Shown: positions 7,991 to 14,438 of the stretch, in pieces
Layout of the letters: every line of letters starts with the position of its first letter
Position numbering within the stretch: the stretch's first letter is position 1
Source: Pseudomonadota bacterium
GTDB lineage: Bacteria > Pseudomonadota > Gammaproteobacteria > Xanthomonadales > Xanthomonadaceae
Length of the DNA stretch: 21,728 bases
Assembly: GCA_023423855.1 (NCBI GenBank)
Contig: JAFAEU010000220.1
Coordinates: 1-21,728, forward strand
Direction of reading: 5' to 3'
The notes under the pieces: generated by a model
Database searches by the model: none
What the model was told of the DNA's origin: nothing
What the model saw: only the letters and a program-made list of their open reading frames with translations
Made by a program: the position numbers and the translations under genes

Positions 7991-10971
7991 CAGCCGGCGA
8001 CGATGCGGTCCCGCCCCTGCCGCTTGGCCTCGTACAAGGCAACGTCCGCGCGCTGCAGCAGGGCGTCGGGGCCTTCCTGCCGGCTGCGCTCCACCACGCC
8101 GACGCTGATCGTGCAGGTGAGCGTGTTGGCGTCGTTCGGCGCGACCTGCATCACGGCCACCTCCGCGCTCGCGCGTTCGAGCAGGGCGATCGCCTGCGCC
8201 AGGCCGGTCTCGCGCATCACCACCAGGAACTCCTCGCCGCCGGTGCGGCCGACGAAGACCGTGGCGCTGCGCAGCGAGGCCTGCAGCTGCAGCGCCACGC
8301 GCGCGAGCACGCGGTCGCCGACCTGGTGCCCGTAGCGGTCGTTGACGTGCTTGAAGCGGTCGAGGTCGATGATCGCCACGCACAGCGGCCGGGCCGACGC
8401 GTCGGCCTGCTGGATCGCGCCGGCCAGGTGCTGGTCGCTGGCGCGGCGGTTGGGCAGGCCGGTGAGCGGGTCGTGGCTGGCCTGGTGGACCAGTTGCTCC
8501 ATCAGCAGCTCGCGCTGGCGCGAGGCGTCCTCGAGCTGGCGGTTCTTGGCGTGCAGCTCCTGCGTGCGCTGTTCCACCTTCGACTCCAGCACGCGCGCAC
8601 GCTGGCGCTCTCGGCGGCCGAGCGCCTGGTGGACGGCGGCCAGCAACAGTCCCGCGCCGATGATACCGGCCAGCAGCGCCCAGGGCCGCCGCCACCACGA
8701 CGGCGCGACCTCGAACCGGACCTGCGCGGCGTTGGCCGGATGGGTCCAGTCGGCCGGCGCGCGCGCCACCTGTACCTCGAAGCGCAGCTCGCCCGGCGGC
8801 AGGTTGGTGTAGCTCACCTCGCCCGCCTGCGCGGCCTCGATCCAGTCCTGGTCCAGGCCGTGCATCCGGTAGCGGTAACGCAGGCTGCCGGGATTGCGCA
8901 GGCTGATCCCGGTGAAGCGGAGGCCCAGGCGTGCGCCGGCCGCCAGCGCGTGGCTCGACGCCGCGTCCCGGCCAACGCCGTCCACCATCACCTGGTCGAC
9001 CACCAGCGAGACCTCGCCACGGTAGGCCTCCATCACCCGGCCGGGGTCGAACACCGCGATGCCCGCCGCCGTCGGCAGCCACAGCTCGCCGTTGCCCATC
9101 CGCCAGCCCGCCGGCGCGCTGCCGCCGTTGGCCTGGCGGCTGGGCATGCCGTCGTCGCGCTCGAAGGCCTGCAGCTCCAGCCGCGTCGCCTGCCCGCGGT
9201 CCACCGCATCGATGGCCTTGCGCGGGATGCGGGTGACGCCGCCGTTGCTGCTCACCCAGAGGTTGTCGAGATCGTCAGCGAGAACGCGGAACAAGGCGCT
9301 GCCGGACAACCCCTGATCGTGGCCGTAGAGGCGGAAGGCGCCATCGCGATGACGCAGCAGGCCGCGGTCGCTGGCGATCCACAGCGTGCCGTCGGGATCG
9401 GCGTGGAAGTCGAAGGCGGAGACGGCCGGGAAATCCTCGCCCGGGCGCAGCACCACGAGGCGGCCGTCGGGCTCGCGCCGCGCCAGCCCGCCGAGCAGGC
9501 CGATCCACAGTTCGCCGGCCGCGCTGCGATGCAGCGTCCGCACCGGCAGCGCCGGCAGGCCGGGCAGCGGCTGCGGATCCAGATGGCCGTCGCGCCAGGC
9601 CACCAGTCCGCGCTCGGTGCCGATCCACAGCGTGCCGTCGGGATCCTCCAGCAGCGCGCGCACCTGCTCGGTGGACAGCGGGCTGTCGTCGCCGGCCAAC
9701 GGGGTCGCCAGCGCCTGCGGGCCGGCGCCGAAATGCAGCACGCCGCGGTTGTAGGTGCCCGCCCAGACCCCGCCGTCGGCGGCGCGCGCCAGCGACAGCA
9801 CCGACGAGCCGCGCATGCCCGGCCCGGGGAACACCGGTTCGATGGCGCTGCCGCGCATCCGGCTCAGCCCGCCCGAATGCCCGATCCAGGCCTGGCCGTC
9901 GGCCGTCTGCAGCAGGCTGCGGACGTAATCGTTGGCCAGACCATGCTGTTTGCCGATGCCGCGGACCGGGCCGTCGGCGATGCGGAACAAGCCGTGGGTG
10001 GTGCCGAACCACACCAGTCCGTCGCGCCCCTCGAGCAGGGCGCCGGAGGCGAAGCCCTCGATGCCGTGGCGCTGGTCCAGGAGCTGCCACTGGCCGTGCC
10101 GGTAGCGCAGCACCTGGCTGTCGGTGAGCGCCACCCAGAGCGCGCCGTGCCGGTCCTGCAGCAGGCCCTCGGCGCGCTCGCCGCGCAGTTGCTCCAGGCG
10201 ACCCTCGCGATGACGCCAGACGCCCCGGTCGCCGACGATCCAGACGTCGCCCTCGCCGGTCTGCGCCAGGCCGCGCACCTCGCCCGGCGGCAGGCCCAGC
10301 CGTTCGCCCAGCGCCTCCAGCCGCCCCTCGTGCCAGCGGTACAGCCCGCGCCGGTTGCCGGCCCACAGGCTGCCGTCCGCGTGCTGCATCAGCGCCAGCA
10401 CGTCCTGGCCGGTCAGCTGCTCGCCGTGCTCGACCCGGGTGCAGTCGCCGCCCGGCAGCAGCCGGTACAGCCCGTCCCGCGCCGCAACCCAGGGCACGCC
10501 GTCGATGCCGCGGGCCATGCGCATGGCCTCCAGCACCGGGAACCGGTCGCAGGCCGGGCGCGCCTCGCCTGCGGCGGGCACGCGCATCAGGCCCAGGTGT
10601 TCGACGCCGACCAGCATGCCGCCATCGGCGTCCGGCCACAGCAGCCGCGAGGCCAGGCGATGCCCGTCCGCGGGCGCGAGGCGGCCGACCTCGCGGAACT
10701 CGCGCCCGTCGAAGCGCACGGTGCCTTCCCAGGTCGACACCCAGAGGAAGCCGTCCGCGTCCTGGCCGATGGCGTGGATCTGGCTGTGCGGCAGGCCGTC
10801 GTCCGCGTTCCAGCGGGTGACGGTATAGCGCTCGGCCGGCAGCGCGGGATCGAGCGTCGAGGCGTGGACGAGCGGTGCGAACCAGGCGCAGGCGCAGGCC
10901 AGCAACCACGCGCCAACGCGGCGCCGCGGCCGCGCGCGCGCGGCCGGAATGGATGGCTCCACGCCCGGCAT
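7990..10971 (-). CDS. Periplasmic propeller / Y_Y_Y / GGDEF diguanylate cyclase
   Basis: The 993-residue protein has a signal-like N-terminus (Arg cluster, hydrophobic segment, VHA-S cleavage site near residue 38). A large two-component-regulator-propeller region follows (about 45-660) with repeated blades such as GxLWVGTxxGLxRxxxG. Next come a Y_Y_Y domain (about 675-755), one membrane helix (about 760-783), a coiled coil, and a C-terminal GGDEF domain (about 830-990) beginning HDPLTGLPNRR. The active-site loop is RTGGEEF with GGEEF at 911-915, and FDxD-like metal binding is represented by IDLDRFKHVND, so the catalytic core looks intact. It should make cyclic di-GMP from GTP in the cytoplasm in response to a periplasmic ligand. 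The RxxD inhibitory site expected just before GGEEF is absent. ATG 10971 is the most conservative start; TTG 10980 or GTG further upstream are alternatives because no clean ribosome-binding site fixes it. Confidence 0.92.
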   Translation of the reverse strand: MPGVEPSIPAARARPRRRVGAWLLACACAWFAPLVHASTLDPALPAERYTVTRWNADDGLPHSQIHAIGQDADGFLWVSTWEGTVRFDGREFREVGRLAPADGHRLASRLLWPDADGGMLVGVEHLGLMRVPAAGEARPACDRFPVLEAMRMARGIDGVPWVAARDGLYRLLPGGDCTRVEHGEQLTGQDVLALMQHADGSLWAGNRRGLYRWHEGRLEALGERLGLPPGEVRGLAQTGEGDVWIVGDRGVWRHREGRLEQLRGERAEGLLQDRHGALWVALTDSQVLRYRHGQWQLLDQRHGIEGFASGALLEGRDGLVWFGTTHGLFRIADGPVRGIGKQHGLANDYVRSLLQTADGQAWIGHSGGLSRMRGSAIEPVFPGPGMRGSSVLSLARAADGGVWAGTYNRGVLHFGAGPQALATPLAGDDSPLSTEQVRALLEDPDGTLWIGTERGLVAWRDGHLDPQPLPGLPALPVRTLHRSAAGELWIGLLGGLARREPDGRLVVLRPGEDFPAVSAFDFHADPDGTLWIASDRGLLRHRDGAFRLYGHDQGLSGSALFRVLADDLDNLWVSSNGGVTRIPRKAIDAVDRGQATRLELQAFERDDGMPSRQANGGSAPAGWRMGNGELWLPTAAGIAVFDPGRVMEAYRGEVSLVVDQVMVDGVGRDAASSHALAAGARLGLRFTGISLRNPGSLRYRYRMHGLDQDWIEAAQAGEVSYTNLPPGELRFEVQVARAPADWTHPANAAQVRFEVAPSWWRRPWALLAGIIGAGLLLAAVHQALGRRERQRARVLESKVEQRTQELHAKNRQLEDASRQRELLMEQLVHQASHDPLTGLPNRRASDQHLAGAIQQADASARPLCVAIIDLDRFKHVNDRYGHQVGDRVLARVALQLQASLRSATVFVGRTGGEEFLVVMRETGLAQAIALLERASAEVAVMQVAPNDANTLTCTISVGVVERSRQEGPDALLQRADVALYEAKRQGRDRIVAG

Positions 10972-11141
10972 GCTGTTCAACGCGCCCCTGTTCACGTCTG
11001 CACGGAATTTTAGCAAGCACCGTGCCGGAATCGGGTTCAGGTTCGACGTTGCCGCTGGTTCCGCGGCGGCCGACGTGGCCGGGGAAAGTCGACGCCGGCC
11101 CCGGTTTTGGGCACCCTGCGCGGATTTCCCGGGAGCCGCCG

Positions 11142-11546
11142 ATGCCCACGCTGGAAACCCTGCACCGCCACGTCCGGCTGATCGCCGCGTTCGCCATCCT
11201 CGCCAGCCTGGCCACCTGGGCGGTCGACATCGCCGGCCTGGTCTACAACTGCCCCTATTGCCGCACCCAGCGCAGCGTGATCGGGCTGCTGGGCCTGCTG
11301 ATGCTGCTGCCCAACCTGCGCCACTGGCTGCTGCGCTGGCTGGCCGCGGCGCTCGCCAGCCTCGGCCTGGTGGTCGCCGGCACCCAGCACTTCGCCGGCT
11401 GGCGACGGATCAACGCCGGCGAGTTCAGGTTCGCCGAACCCTGGATCATCGACCCCTTCCTGCTCTCGGGCGTGGCGATCTTCCTCCTCACCGGCCTGGT
11501 GCTGCTGATCTATTCCTGGCAGCCGGTGCGAAAATCGGCGCCGTGA
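11142..11546 (+). CDS. DsbB-like membrane protein with a single CPYC motif
   Basis: The 134-residue protein has about four hydrophobic segments (near residues 12-32, 45-60, 63-84 and 106-126). After the first comes NCPYCRTQRSVIGLLG (about 36-51), which matches the CxxCxxQR pattern of DsbB, the quinone reductase that reoxidises DsbA. A second periplasmic cysteine pair, needed by classical DsbB, is absent: the loop between helices 3 and 4 (about 85-105) has no cysteine. The function may therefore be a partial thiol-quinone exchange or something different; 'DsbB-like' describes topology and motif only. ATG 11142 is supported by GGGAG about seven bases upstream. The stop overlaps the start of the next small gene as GTGA, so the two are probably translated together. 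Confidence 0.6.
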   Translation: MPTLETLHRHVRLIAAFAILASLATWAVDIAGLVYNCPYCRTQRSVIGLLGLLMLLPNLRHWLLRWLAAALASLGLVVAGTQHFAGWRRINAGEFRFAEPWIIDPFLLSGVAIFLLTGLVLLIYSWQPVRKSAP

Positions 11547-11722
11547 GCGATCCGAAACCTCCCACGGACGACCCCCGCCCCGTGCCGCCCGAACCGCCGC
11601 TGCCCAGCGACTGCTGCGACAGCGGCTGCGACCCCTGCGTGCACGACAGCTACAGCGAGGAGCTGCAGCACTACCGCGAGCGGCTGGCGCAGTGGCTGGC
11701 GCGGCACCCCGACCAGGCCTGA
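11543..11722 (+). CDS. Small cysteine-rich oxidoreductase-like domain protein (OXLD1/PF09791 type)
   Basis: The 59-residue protein begins with a Pro/Asp-rich stretch and carries the pattern PPLPSDCCDSGCDPCVHDSY (about residues 17-36). It matches the 'oxidoreductase-like' domain found in bacteria and in the eukaryotic OXLD1 proteins: CC, xxGC, xxCV, then D/Y. Four cysteines (24, 25, 29, 32) sit in a tight cluster that could bind a metal or exchange thiols; the family's reaction is not established. A C-terminal amphipathic helix follows. The start is a GTG at 11543 that overlaps the previous stop (GTGA), which strongly implies translational coupling to the DsbB-like gene. No signal peptide is visible, so it is probably cytoplasmic. 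Confidence 0.82.
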   Translation: MSDPKPPTDDPRPVPPEPPLPSDCCDSGCDPCVHDSYSEELQHYRERLAQWLARHPDQA

Positions 11723-11751
11723 CGCGGACGAGGCCGCGCCGGCCGGCGGGT

Positions 11752-12108
11752 TCAGGCGGAGGCGGCGCTGCCGAACTCCTCGAACGCCGCCAGCGCGTGC
11801 GCCGCGTACATCAGCGAGGGGCCGCCGCCCATGTAGACGGCGACGCCCAGCATCTCGCGGAACTCCTCCGCGGTCGCGCCCAGCCGGACCAGCGCCTTGG
11901 CATGGAAGCCCAGGCAATCGTCGCAGCGCGCGGCCACGCCGATCGCCATCGCGATCAGCTCCTTGGTCTTCCCGTCCAGCGCACCCGAAGCCATCGCGGC
12001 CTGGCTCAGCGCGCCGAAGCCCTGCATCACATCGGCGTTGTGGCTGCGCAGCGGCGTCAGATGCCGGGAGACGTTGCGGGTGAGTTCCGAGTAGGAGGAC
12101 GTGACCAT
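11752..12108 (-). CDS. AhpD-like carboxymuconolactone decarboxylase family protein
   Basis: The 118-residue protein shows the AhpD-type redox motif RCDDCLGFHAKALVRLGAT, with Cys62, Cys65 and His69 in CxxCxxxH spacing inside the usual helical CMD domain (about 30-110). Members with this motif act as thiol-dependent alkylhydroperoxidases or accessory reductases rather than true decarboxylases. The ATG at 12108 is preceded by GGAACAGG four bases upstream; a TTG 12 bases further up is possible. The gene is divergent from ygaV across a 90-base AT-rich gap, so it may share its control. It faces the small oxidoreductase-like gene tail to tail with a 29-base gap. Confidence 0.87.
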   Translation of the reverse strand: MVTSSYSELTRNVSRHLTPLRSHNADVMQGFGALSQAAMASGALDGKTKELIAMAIGVAARCDDCLGFHAKALVRLGATAEEFREMLGVAVYMGGGPSLMYAAHALAAFEEFGSAASA

Positions 12109-12198
12109 GACCTGTTCCAATGGAGGGACGGACGATTTCCGCCCCTCCATAATATTGTTCTTTTCTAAATTAGCAATATCTGATATAAAGGCTGCGCA
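12109..12198. promoter_or_regulatory. AT-rich divergent promoter/operator region between the AhpD-like gene and ygaV
   Basis: This gap contrasts sharply with its GC-rich surroundings. It holds ATATTG (12152-12157) facing CAATAT (12174-12179), the palindrome CTAA-A-TTAG (12165-12173), and ATATC-T-GATAT (12176-12186). A minus-strand promoter can be read as TTGCTA (12176-12171), 16 bases, TATTAT (12154-12149). On the plus strand TGATATAAA (12181-12189) looks like an extended -10 element but lies very near the ygaV ATG, which would leave almost no leader. The palindromes overlap both candidate promoters, as expected for an ArsR-type repressor site. Confidence 0.55.
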
Positions 12199-12510
12199 AT
12201 GAGTCCATCCAGACAGGATCGCCTGTTCATGCAACAAGGTGCCGAGCAGGCCGCGGCCATGCTGCGCACCCTGGGCAACGAACATCGCCTGCTGCTGCTG
12301 TGCCTGCTGATCGAGCACGGTGAACTGAGCGTCGGCGCGATGCACGAACAGGTCGCGCTGAGCCAGTCCGCGCTGTCGCAGCACCTGGCGCGGCTGCGCG
12401 ACGATGGCCTCGTGTCCACCCGACGCGAGGCGCAGACGATCTTCTACCGGATCGAGGACGCCCGCGTGGAGGCCCTGGTGTCCACGCTCAAGCAGGTTTT
12501 CTGTCCCTGA
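12199..12510 (+). CDS. ygaV: ArsR-family transcriptional regulator, YgaV-like sulfur/redox sensor
   Basis: The 103-residue winged-helix protein closely follows E. coli YgaV: EQAAAMLRTLGNEHRLLLLCLL, the recognition helix SQSALSQHLARLRDDGLV (about 55-72), the wing TRREAQTIFYRI, and the terminal LKQVFCP. Both cysteines of the YgaV/BigR/SqrR group are present (Cys35 and Cys102). In that group the pair forms a disulfide or polysulfide bridge in response to hydrogen sulfide or reactive sulfur, releasing DNA. The classical ArsR metal site is not seen. ATG 12199 has AAAGG seven bases upstream. ygaP follows after ten bases, reproducing the ygaVP operon. It probably represses its own operon, and perhaps the divergent AhpD-like gene, through the palindromes in 12109-12198. 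Confidence 0.92.
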   Translation: MSPSRQDRLFMQQGAEQAAAMLRTLGNEHRLLLLCLLIEHGELSVGAMHEQVALSQSALSQHLARLRDDGLVSTRREAQTIFYRIEDARVEALVSTLKQVFCP

Positions 12511-12520
12511 GGAGCGCAAC

Positions 12521-13045
12521 ATGCAACGCATCGACGCCACCACCGCTGCCGACCTGGTCCGCCAGGGGGCAATGTTCGTGGACATCCGCGATCGCGACGA
12601 ATTCGCCCGCGAACACATCCCCGGCGCCTACCACCGGCCGCTGGCGCAGCTGCAGGCCTTGCCCGGCGAAGCGGCCGGTTCGCGGATCGTCATCTTCCAT
12701 TGCCGCTCGGGCATGCGCACCGCCGGCAATGTCGACAGGCTGGGCATGGCCGCCGGCGACGGCTGCACCGCCTACATCCTCGAAGGCGGCATCGATGCGT
12801 GGAAGCGGGCCGGCTTCGCGGTCGAACGCGATCCCGCGCAACCGCTGGAACTCCAGCGCCAGGTGCAGATCGCGGCCGGCGGCCTGATCGTGCTCGGCGC
12901 CCTGCTCGGTTTCACCGTGGCGCCTGCCTGGTTCCTCTTGCCCACCGCGATCGGCGGCGGCCTGGTGTTCGCCGGCGTCACCGGCTTCTGCGGCCTGGCG
13001 CGGCTGCTGGTTCGCATGCCGTGGAATCGCAGGCTGCGCACCTGA
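12521..13045 (+). CDS. ygaP: Membrane-anchored rhodanese YgaP (thiosulfate sulfurtransferase)
   Basis: The 174-residue protein has an N-terminal rhodanese domain (about 1-110) with active-site loop HCRSGMRT, catalytic Cys61, and a preceding VDIRDRDEFAREHIPGA. It is followed by two membrane helices (about 112-165, QIAAGGLIVLGALLGF and GGGLVFAGVTGFCGLARLL). The whole architecture, including the terminal MPWNRR, matches E. coli YgaP. The enzyme transfers sulfane sulfur from thiosulfate or persulfides to acceptors at the inner membrane. It starts ten bases after ygaV with GAGGAG in the gap. Its last 68 bases are overlapped on the opposite strand by the 3' end of hsdS. Confidence 0.95.
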   Translation: MQRIDATTAADLVRQGAMFVDIRDRDEFAREHIPGAYHRPLAQLQALPGEAAGSRIVIFHCRSGMRTAGNVDRLGMAAGDGCTAYILEGGIDAWKRAGFAVERDPAQPLELQRQVQIAAGGLIVLGALLGFTVAPAWFLLPTAIGGGLVFAGVTGFCGLARLLVRMPWNRRLRT

Positions 13046-14438
13046 GGAAAGCCCGGACAAGCGCCTTTCCGGTGGAAGGCCGCGCTGCGCTGGCCGCCTT
13101 CGCCGTCCTGCGCCCGCGGCGCGCGGGCTCCGGCGCGGCGGCGCGTTCGGCGCGGATGCGGTCGAGCAGCACGCTGGCCGGTTCGTCGTCCGGGTCCTGC
13201 GGCACCAGCTCGCCGCGGAAGGCCTTGGCGAGGAGGGCCGGCGTCAGCCGGTCGATGCGGGCGCGGGCGGCGGTGTATTGCGCCTGCACCTTGTCGGCGA
13301 GGGTGAACAGGGCTTCGACGCGGCGGACGATTTCGGCTTGTTCTTCATTGCCGGGAAGGCGGAACCGGAAAGCCGCCAGCTTCTTTGCATTGATGTTCGA
13401 CTGGCTCACACCATCTGTCTTGACTTGCCAACACCAATCGCGTCCGTACTTGCTGCAGAACCAGTAGTTGAGGAACTCGGGCAGCAGTCGCCGAGAACAC
13501 CGCACGCGAATCAAATAACCCGCATGGATTGCCTCTCGCCCCCCATCGAACACAGCTGTTTTTCCTACAAGCTCAGGGCTGTTTGTGCGATTGAAAAGAA
13601 AATCACCCGCTTCAAGTCGGTATTTTTCAATCTCATCGCTGTTCGACGTGAAAACCAGATCGTTCCAGTCCAACTTTCCACCCTGGATATTACCCATGCG
13701 CAGAACAGGGACTTTGCCGGACTTTTCGGACTTGGCCGACGAGCCGTAAGAGAGATTCTCCGCGACATCGAGTAGCTTCACTTCCTCCCACACGTCGTTC
13801 CCGCCGTCGCGGGAAAAACGGGCAAGTTCGCGCCAGTCCTCAGTCAGTTCGCCGCTGGTGGCGGCGGCAAGGACGGACTGGCGGAAGCGCTTGAGCAGGG
13901 CAGGCACGCGGTCGAGACGGGCGCGCGCGGCATCCACGCGCGCCAGCAGCGCGTCCAGTTTGTCGGCAATGCGCTTTTGTTCGGCGAGTGGGGGAAGTGG
14001 AATTTCATGGCCCCGGATATCTCGCGGTCGGACCGCTGGATAGAGCGCTCCTTGCACGAGTTCAGACATTGCCTGCACGAAATCGGGCGAGCGGACCGCC
14101 GAAAAAATCCATCTCGATTCCACGCCTGTTGATCGGAGAACATCGAATCCGGTCGAAGCAATCGCGTCATTCAGTGCCCGTGGAACCATCGCAACCGCAT
14201 TGAGGTTGGGCCGCGTCATCGACACCAGGACGTCATCCGTTTTCACCACCTGCCGCGCCCGACTCGGCGCATTCTTTCCGAGAATCTCGGCAGGACTCAC
14301 GACCTCTTTGGCATCCCGACTGATACTGCCGATGTCCAGATAGATGAAAGTCTCCGTTGCTTCTGGAATCCGCTGATCGGCTTTACCAGTCACATCTCCA
14401 ATACTGGTAAGCGCCCACCCCTCCGGCAACCCGCTCAC
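12978..14438 (-). CDS. hsdS: Type I restriction-modification specificity subunit HsdS
   Basis: The 486-residue protein has two target-recognition domains and two conserved helices: TRD1 (about 1-147, starting LPEGWALTSIGDV), a central helix beginning LPPLAEQKRIADKLDALLARVD (about 149-203, ending AATSGELTEDW), TRD2 (about 216-360), and a distal helix (about 362-431, NEEQAEIVRRVEALFTLADKV to AKAFRGELVPQDP). It directs the methylase and nuclease to a bipartite DNA site. The start is GTG 14438, overlapping the hsdM stop as GTGA. TRD-coding stretches are visibly less GC-rich than the helices, a sign of exchange. The last residues (about 465-486, Cys-rich) are unlike other HsdS tails and are encoded antisense to ygaP. 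The recognised DNA sequence cannot be predicted from here. Confidence 0.95.
   Translation of the reverse strand: MSGLPEGWALTSIGDVTGKADQRIPEATETFIYLDIGSISRDAKEVVSPAEILGKNAPSRARQVVKTDDVLVSMTRPNLNAVAMVPRALNDAIASTGFDVLRSTGVESRWIFSAVRSPDFVQAMSELVQGALYPAVRPRDIRGHEIPLPPLAEQKRIADKLDALLARVDAARARLDRVPALLKRFRQSVLAAATSGELTEDWRELARFSRDGGNDVWEEVKLLDVAENLSYGSSAKSEKSGKVPVLRMGNIQGGKLDWNDLVFTSNSDEIEKYRLEAGDFLFNRTNSPELVGKTAVFDGGREAIHAGYLIRVRCSRRLLPEFLNYWFCSKYGRDWCWQVKTDGVSQSNINAKKLAAFRFRLPGNEEQAEIVRRVEALFTLADKVQAQYTAARARIDRLTPALLAKAFRGELVPQDPDDEPASVLLDRIRAERAAAPEPARRGRRTAKAASAARPSTGKALVRAFLRCAACDSTACEPAAAPGRRSR

Noticed and set aside
7900..11013. A plus-strand open frame of about 1037 codons opposite the diguanylate cyclase
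   Set aside because: Low-complexity Ala/Arg/Gln/Val-rich translation with no family resemblance; the minus strand carries clear propeller and GGDEF motifs.
10972..11016. TTG start at 11016 for the diguanylate cyclase
   Set aside because: No ribosome-binding site supports it, and the segment before ATG 10971 is not needed for the signal sequence; start choice remains open, however.
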